Source of the DNA: Nectonema munidae
Lineage: Eukaryota > Nematomorpha > Nectonematoida > Nectonematidae
Assembly: GCA_030549495.1 (NCBI GenBank)
Contig: JAUIRK010001052.1
Coordinates: 2,914,001 to 2,978,000, forward strand
Length of the DNA stretch: 64,000 bases
Direction: 5' to 3'
Position numbers and translations under genes: made by a program. The notes under the pieces were generated by a model, which saw only the letters and a program-made list of their open reading frames with translations, searched no databases and was not told the origin of the DNA. Shown here piece after piece: positions 56,946 to 64,000 of the stretch; the first letter of the stretch is position 1; the number at the start of each line of letters is the position of its first letter.

Positions 56946-57000
56946 ACGAGCTTCATGTTTTCAGATCTACAATAATTCATACACTCATAAAAAAAAACTA

Positions 57001-57900
57001 GTGAATTTACTAACTCTAAAGATTAGAAACTAGTAAAAGATGTACCGATTATTTTTTTCAAATTTTTTTTATACAATTAAAGTAGTTATATGTTTGAATA
57101 TTATTATTGAAATAATAATATTGAACCTTATGTCTGATATTTCAAAAATATATAAATATTTTTATTTATTTCTAAGAATACTTAGAAGTAGATTTTGCTT
57201 AAAGTTAAAGAGATGGCAATCTGAAATCATTTGAAAGAATTTGATTCTTTGCTCATATTCAAACCAAAGCTATATTTTACTCATTTCATTTTATTGATTT
57301 TATTACTACATGAAAATTGATAAAAAAAATCTAACAATAAAATTATCTCTTATTTTGTTTTTGAAACAATTTTTCAATCGTATTTAGTTGGTGATGCATT
57401 TTGTATCTTTTTGTGTTTACTTATACTCTTTGAATTAATTTCAAGTTGATCATATTAAAGAATGAAACTAGTGAATGTTGAAAAAATTAGAATATAATAT
57501 AAAAGTAAATTTTGCTCTATAACGTTCAGTAAAAAATATGGAATAAGCAACAATCTAAGAAATTTTTTTATTCTCGAAAATTACAAAAATTTATCATAAA
57601 CAGTATCGTAATCATTTAAATATCCCAGTTTGATTGTACCTAAATTTTAGCTGCATACTAATAAAATGAATTGTACCACTCATTTAGTTATAATTAAACT
57701 AATAGCGCTACCATAATTAGTTCAAAATAAAAAAATATAGTTAATATAACTAGAAGCGCCATTACTATAATTAGAAAGCGCAAATAATAAGTAGTTAACT
57801 TTCGTTAAAAAATTTTTGGCAAAAATTCATCGATCAATCTTATATTATATCTGTTAGAAGTTAAAAGGCACTAGAAGTTTGAAAATTGCAAATTATAATA
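57001..57900. other. AT-rich spacer, no gene recognised
   Basis: The 64-codon frame at 57,040 is low-complexity Ile/Phe-rich. Tctagtgaa-like and actagtaaa-like words recur but no repeat boundaries are visible. Confidence 0.45.
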
Positions 57901-58413
57901 AATTTGATTGAAATTTGAAAAGCCAATCAAAACATTCAAAAAAAATTTGATTGACAGATACGTAAACTGGACAATTACCTTTGAAAGTCCTATATTAGAA
58001 CCAACCAAATTACAAGAATCTTATGCTAGTGCTAGTAATAAATCATTACCAGTATCGTCCTCCCAACAGAAAACAATGCCAGCCCCAACATCTACACCTA
58101 ATATGAAAAGTACCAACACCCCCTCAATCAAAAAACATCTAGAACCTATCCTTACTTTAAAAATCTCGCCACCCAACAATATCAAATCTCAGAAAGAGGA
58201 GGCTATTCACCGCCAACAAGTTATTAAAGGTCTTGAAACCAAAAATAACTCCCTCTCTATCACTAAAACCAGATCCTCACATATAGGGACTATCTACTTT
58301 CAATTTAAAAATTCACAACAAAAAGCGTCAGCTAAATCCTCTCTCTTAAAAAACGGGGGCAACGTTTATGACATACCCACTCCAATACCCAAATTTATAC
58401 TAAGAGGTATACC

Positions 58414-58674
58414 TGTCATTAATTGTCAACCTTGCATTTACTAATTATGCCTTTAGTATTTTTACAATCGTGTATTTTAATTGATTCTTATTTTTACAAT
58501 TATCACTTCCACTTTATTTCAACCTTAGGATTTATCCTAATTGATCACACAACTATATAAACACCACATAATGTCTGTATAATTCTTATCTTTGTTTGCT
58601 ACCTGTGCTTATACTCTAACTTAATTACGTTTGAATAAAGCTAAAGTTTTTCTAACTACTTTAGTTATTTTACA
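58414..58674 (+). repeat. 5' LTR
   Basis: It starts TGTCATTAATTG and ends TTATTTTACA. It contains a TATA-like ctatataaac at about 58,552 and an AATAAA at about 58,634, as expected of an LTR promoter and polyadenylation site. Confidence 0.85.
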
Positions 58675-61514
58675 ATTAACGTAACATTCCAAATGGATAA
58701 AATACTCGGTACTGAAAAACTTGCTATCGATGCCAACTCGCCAAATTCTGAAAAAGAATACACATACTGGAAAAAGACATTTGAAAATTTTCTTGATGAA
58801 TGTGGAACAAATGCTCCTGATAAACTCCATTGTTTATCTAGATATCTTACAGCTTCTACCTATGAATACATAAGTGATTCAACCTCTTTTGATGACGCAA
58901 TGTCTATTTTAGACAATTTATTCATCAAAACAAAGAATGAAGTATTCGCAAGACATCTTTTAGCAACAAGGCAGCAAAATTCTACGGAATCATTGGACGA
59001 GTTTTTCCAAAGGTTGCACAAATTAAGCAAAGATTGTGACTTCAAATCTGCCACAGCCGAGCAATATCGTCAAGAACTAGTTCGCGATTCTTTTATCAAT
59101 TGAATCTTATCAAACTCTATTCGTCAAAGATTGCTCGAAAATCATGCACTTACATTAACTCAAGCTTATGATCAAGCTAGATCCTAGGATACACAGCTTA
59201 TCGTAATGCCGATATGTACACATCAAGTGGTATAGTTGCAACTGTTAACTCCAATTCTCAACGCGATAGCCAAAAGTCAATTCAAGTCAAGGAAGTTAAT
59301 CCTCAACCTGAATTACTTGCCACTACATCATTTTCAAAAAGCAGAAAGTGTTGGTTTTGTGGCAACGATTTTCATCCTTGAATTAAGTGTCCAGCAAAAA
59401 ACTCAGAATGCTCAAAATGTGGAAAAGTTGGGCACTGGTCAAGGGTTTGCCAATCTAAAATCAAATCCCAAAGAAAGTTCACTGCTGCTACTCTCAATTC
59501 CACTCTTTGTTCAACATCTACGGGTCCACGTTGCCTTGAACCGTCCACAGTGAAAATCGAAATAAATGGAAAAGAAGCATGGGCAATCGTTGATTCAGGA
59601 AGTTCAGAAAGTTTTATAAGTCAAAGCTTGGCTGATCGTTTAAAGCTACCCATGCAAAGAGAAAGACAAAACATCACACTTGCATTATCCACGTCGCAAG
59701 CTTTGGTTATGGGAATTTGTGTTGTAGATTTACGTCTAAATGGTTCGCAATATTTCAACATACGCTTGCAGTTATGAAAGATCTTTGTGGAGACGTTTTA
59801 CTGGGAATAAATTTTTTAAAGCTACATAAATCTGTTGAGATAAAGTATGGCGGTTCAAAACCTAGTATTATAATACAGCCAACTTCAATCTGCAGCCTGG
59901 CTTTAGCTAATGTTCCCAGAGCTGAAATTTTTGCAAATCTTAAAAGAAACACCAGGATAAGGCCATGACTGCTTTCAATAAATTAAAGGACTTGTTGAGT
60001 AAAGCCGCTCTGGGGGTAACAGATGAAGCTGTTCCTTTTACAGTTGAATGTGACGCCTTAGATCTGGCAATATCGGCAACCTTGAATCAAAATGGAAGGC
60101 CTATTGCTTTCATGTCACGTAAACTACATGGATATGAACGTCATTACCCACCAGTGGAGAAAGAGGCAACTTCCATCATTGAAGCTATACGTAAATGGTC
60201 TCATCTTCTCTCTGGGCGTCATTTTACTATCATAACTGATCAGCGTTCGGTCGCATTCATGTTGGATAACAAAAGACGTTCAAAAATAAAGAACGATAAA
60301 ATTCAATGCTGGAGATTGGAGTTAGCTTCGTTTTCCTATTCTATAAAATATCGCACAGGACAAGAAATGTTGCTGCTGACGCCTTAACAAGAATGCATTG
60401 TGCGTACGCCTGTACAACACCCTTCAAATTGAAAAATCTCCACGATAATTTATGTCATCCTGGAACGACAAGGTTTTTAGACTATGTTAGATCTAAAAAC
60501 TTGCCTTTTCAACTAAAAATGTTAAAGACATATGTAACTCTTGTAAAGTATGTGCAGAACTAAAGCCAAGGTTTCATCGACCACCTGAAATCCAACTCAT
60601 CAAAGCAATGCGACTGATGGAGAGATTGAGTATCGACTTTAAGGGGCCTGTTCCTTCTAATTCAAAATATATTTATTTTTTCACAGCACTCGATGAATAT
60701 TCGCGTTTTCCTTTTGTTATTCCGTGTAGCAATACTTCTTCAGAGACAGTAATTCGATGTCTTGATACAATCTTTTCACTATGTGGTATGACTAATTATA
60801 TTCATTCGGACAGAGGCTCTTGCTTCCTTTCACGAGAGACAATCGTCTACCTTACTCAAAATGGAGTGGCACTGAGCAGAACAACTCCTTATCATCCAAC
60901 TGGAAACAGCCAAGTGGAACGTTTCAATGGCATTATATGGAAGAACATACAACTTGCTTTGAAAACAAATAATCTACAAGAATCAAATTAGGAAATTGTT
61001 CTTCCTCAAGCACTTCATTCCATTAGATCATTGCTGTCTACCGCCACAAATGAAACACCACATGAACGCCTTTTCAATTTTCCTCGCAAGTCCTGTCAAG
61101 GTTCGTCATTACCTACCTGGCTTTTGCATCCAGGACCTGCTTTCCTACTCGGTTTTATAAGAAATAGTAAAAATGATCGTCTGGTTGAGAAAGTAGAATT
61201 AATACAAGCAAACCCCAATTATGCTCATATAAAGTATCCAGATGGACGTGAATCAACAGTTTCTTCAGCTAACCTAGCTCCTTGCCCACCCGAAAATATC
61301 TTTCAAAGCGACGAAAACAAGGAAGTTCTGGATGATGAACCTCCAGAAAAATCGGATTTAGTGGAATCAACGCCTAAACAAGTTTTACAGAAGGATACCT
61401 CTACTGATGACTCCCCTATTGTTTCAACTCCCGTTAGACGTTCCAAACGTGAAATTCGGAAACCGGAGAGATATGGTCTAGGAAAATGAAATATTTTTAT
61501 TCAGCGCGGGTAAA

Positions 61515-61771
61515 TGACATATTAATTGTCAACCTTGCATTTACTAATTATGCCTTTAGTATTTTTACAATCTTGAATTGATTCTTATTTTTACAATTAT
61601 CACTTCCACTTTATTTCAACCTTAGGATTTATCCTAATTGATCACACAACTATATGAACACCACATAATGTCTGTATAATCTTTATCTTTGTTTGCTACC
61701 TGTGCTTATACTCTAACTTAATTATGTTTGAATAAAGCTAAAGTTTTTCTAACTACTTTAGTTATTTTACA
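61515..61771 (+). repeat. 3' LTR
   Basis: It is nearly identical to the 5' LTR along its length, ends TTATTTTACA and is followed directly by the duplicated ATACC. Confidence 0.85.
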
Positions 61772-64000
61772 ATACCTAAAGACATTAATATTGATGATCT
61801 TGAACAAAATAAAAACCTCAACAGTATGGGAAAATTAGTAAACCCCATCCAACTAGGTAATGCAGGAACTTTCTCCTACACTGTACTAATTGAGCCAAAC
61901 AATCCTGAACTATTTCAATATCTCCGTAATCAACCAAATGTATTCCTAGTATATAATTTGTTAACCCTAAATCTTTTTAAACCCAGAACAAAACAATGTG
62001 AAAATTGCCTTAAATATGGTCACTTGAAACAAAAATGTAATGCCTCATCCCCAAACTGCGTTCACTGCAGCAACCGAGGACATTCACTAACATCTTGTAC
62101 GACTCAACCAAGACCACATGTATCAATTGCAAACTACCACATATCGTAACATCTAAAACATGCAATTTTTATATCAATCACAGCAACTCAATTCTAGCGC
62201 AACACATTAAAACTATAGATAATTACACGTTAAATTTCCTGCACATCAATTAAAATCACTCAAAAACCGCATGGGATAACCTTATTAATCCAAACTATCC
62301 AATACTGAAATGAAAACCAATACAACGTCAGAACTAGAGAAATCAGCCATATCCTTCAACAAAACAATTTCAACTTCTATTCTCACTTCTACTCCAAACA
62401 ACCCATTTCCAAAACACAAAAACGCCTATTTCTGGAACTCCCACCTGAACCACCTAAAACACCAACTCAAACGTTCATCAAAACTTATAAGAAAAATAAA
62501 CACCCATGATAACATTCAACATCACTTCCAACTGAAAAACTCATACAAAAAAGAAATCAATAAAGCTAAAAAACAAGCCTGGAAAAAATTCACCACTCAA
62601 ACTCCGTCCAACCCTTGGAGCACTATTCATAAATTCACCAATTAAAAATCCTCATCTCCCTTACCTCTCCATATACTTCCAGCAAACAACACAGAAACAT
62701 CACACTTGAACCCCTCCTTTCTTACTTCACTTTTTCCATCCGATTCACTAGTAACCGACAACATTCACAATTCCATCATAAGACTGAAAACTCAATCATA
62801 TTTTCGTAATACCAACACCTTTGATTTTCCACGAATCACCATTACAGAACTCAGCAACGCCGTAAACTCCTTTAAATACAAACTAGCATGCAGCTACGAC
62901 CACATATCCATGAAACACGTTCGCAAAGCATACCAATCTATCCCCATATACTTCAATTATTCAACAGTTGCTTAAGACTAAGCTACTTTCCCAATATCTG
63001 GAAAATTAGCAAATTAATCTTGATTCTTAAACCCAATTGAGATCCCAATAACATAAAAAATTGGCGCTCCATATCTCTTTTACCGACAATAGGCAAAATT
63101 TTAGAGAAAATTCTAAGGAAGAGACTGCTACATTATAGCTTAAAAATCGACTCATTCACGCTAACCAATTTGCCTATCTTCCCAACAAAAACTCAGAATT
63201 AGCACTTTCTCGCCCTTCGCTTTATAAAAAATCATAAAATAGCCTCAACTTTATTCCTAGATATTGTGAATGCTTTTAACACTGCCTGCCCAGCTATCAT
63301 TAACAACCTCATAGATAACACCTACCCCACATACATGATAAAGTTCATACACAATTATCTTAGCCATCGCATTCTAATTCAAAACAAAAACTCATATATT
63401 TGCGAGCTCTCTCTCTCTCTACTCTTCAAGGTGGCAGCTTATCCGACCTACTTTCGTTAATACTCATCAACCCCCTTCTTGCTTTTATCAGCAACAACTC
63501 TAACTTTTCTCAGGGATATTCCGACGATCGTTTTTTCTCTTTTTCTAGTTCTGAGCAAAACGAAAACCTTAAACAATCTCTTTCCCTACTAAAACAAATC
63601 CAATTAAAAGCTCAACAATACAAAATTTCCTTTAACCCTAATAAATTCTACTTAATTCATCTTACACGCAAAAGAATTAAACCTTTACCCTTGCAACTTA
63701 ACACAACAAACAAATTAGATCCACAGAACCAAGTAAAATATCTTGGGCTCACTTTCCAACCCAATTTAAAATTCTCTACTCATTTCAAAAGCACCTCACA
63801 AAAATTAGTCAAAACTTTTTTCTCTCTTAAAAACGCAATTTCTTACAAATAGGGACTTTCTCTAAAAATCACAAAGTTCATTTATAAAAGTCTCATTTTC
63901 CCTGTCCTCAAATATGGAATTCTTTCATGGGGCTCAGAGTTGAAACATCAGTCATCCCTTACTCATCTTAATAAAATTCATCGCCTGTGTCTGCTTTCTA

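Larger units (their letters stand above)
51296..57000 (+). mobile_element. Jockey-like LINE, plus strand, split by piggyBac and hAT elements
   Basis: Piece 1, 51,296-52,189: FPNSLKISKIIPVYKKSK, NYRPISVVPILSKIFERII, IGVPQGLVLSPL, FTYGDDITLLFKG. Piece 2, 54,304-54,787: VINGINIEFVESFNFLGVVI, DNKLEWKAHID, STLYKALVEPLLRYSIVNW, NHYETRHHLA. Piece 3, 56,946 to about 57,000: ELHVFRSTIIHTLIKKN and a stop, the C-terminus. The endonuclease and ORF1 are missing. A few stops and frameshifts besides the two insertions. Confidence 0.75.
58414..61771 (+). mobile_element. Ty3/Gypsy-type LTR retrotransposon fossil with 5-bp target duplication
   Basis: 3,358 bp inserted in LINE ORF1. The LTRs are 58,414-58,674 and 61,515-61,771, both TG...CA. 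The duplication ATACC is at 58,409-58,413 and 61,772-61,776. Parts recognised in order: gag (from about 58,693), a zinc knuckle, an aspartic protease with DSGSSESFIS near 59,595, RNase H near 59,970-60,380 and integrase from about 60,480 to 61,000, with a C-terminal chromatin-side tail to 61,489. It is broken, with roughly half a dozen breaks. The two LTRs differ at only a few per cent of sites, so it is a fairly recent insertion, younger than the LINE around it. Confidence 0.88.
57908..64000 (+). mobile_element. Jockey/I-like LINE, split by an LTR element, running off the window
   Basis: ORF1: 57,908-58,413, then 61,777 to about 62,150 after the LTR insertion (FILRGIP, then KDINIDDLEQ). It has a pre-knuckle domain and two zinc knuckles CENCLKYGHLKQKC and CVHCSNRGHSLTSC, as in Jockey/I-type ORF1. 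The endonuclease is missing (join near 62,160-62,280). The linker is at 62,310-62,640 (YFWNSHLNHLKHQLKRSSKL). RT is at 62,706-63,990: ITELSNAVNSFKYKLACSYD, PTIGKILEKIL, NAFNTACPAIIN, SQGYSDDRFF (YSDD catalytic box), YLGLTFQPNLKFSTHF, LIFPVLKYGILSWGS. Several stops and frameshifts. It continues past 64,000. Confidence 0.75.

Overview
This is AT-rich (roughly 70 percent) eukaryotic nuclear DNA, apparently from an arthropod. Host exons are short and split by GT-AG introns, some only about 50 nt. The two recognisable host genes (atypical protein kinase C and a TMEM26-family membrane protein) are animal genes. The mix of CR1/Jockey LINEs, hAT, Mutator-like, piggyBac, Tigger-like and Harbinger-like elements fits a transposon-rich crustacean such as a sea louse. 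That taxon is a guess from general appearance.

Layout. 0.8-4.5 kb: last four exons of an aPKC gene, + strand. 4.5-23 kb: no intact gene. This stretch holds a copia-like fossil, tRNA-derived SINE copies, hAT and Tigger-type non-autonomous elements, a truncated copy of a satellite-bearing repeat, a broken membrane-protein-like reading frame and a Tigger transposase relic. 23.0-37.1 kb: a TMEM26-like gene, + strand. Its introns hold a possible small antisense gene and a clean nest: a LINE split by a Mutator-like element that is itself split by a nearly intact hAT element. A relic of a multicopy arthropod/Hydra ORF family and an hAT MITE follow. 37.7-57 kb: pure repeat. A Jockey-like LINE lies next to a repeat copy that contains an inserted CR1 LINE, which carries a Harbinger-like MITE. 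A full 3.7-kb satellite-bearing element with TTAA ends comes next, then another copy fragment, then a Jockey-like LINE interrupted by a piggyBac transposase gene and a second hAT element. 57.9-64 kb: a further LINE whose ORF1 is split by a Ty3/Gypsy-type LTR element with a 5-bp target duplication.

The most novel-looking object is the family of 3.7-kb elements (complete copy 45,821-49,549). They have piggyBac-style ends (TTAA target, CCCTATTAGTGCTGGG inverted repeats), no transposase, and two different internal tandem arrays of about 150-bp units around a conserved non-coding core. Three copies lie within 12 kb and a fourth lies 23 kb away. They may seed satellite DNA.

The host genes show no sign of acting together. 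The window is best read as two conserved genes in a sea of transposons, with at least seven insertion events datable relative to one another.
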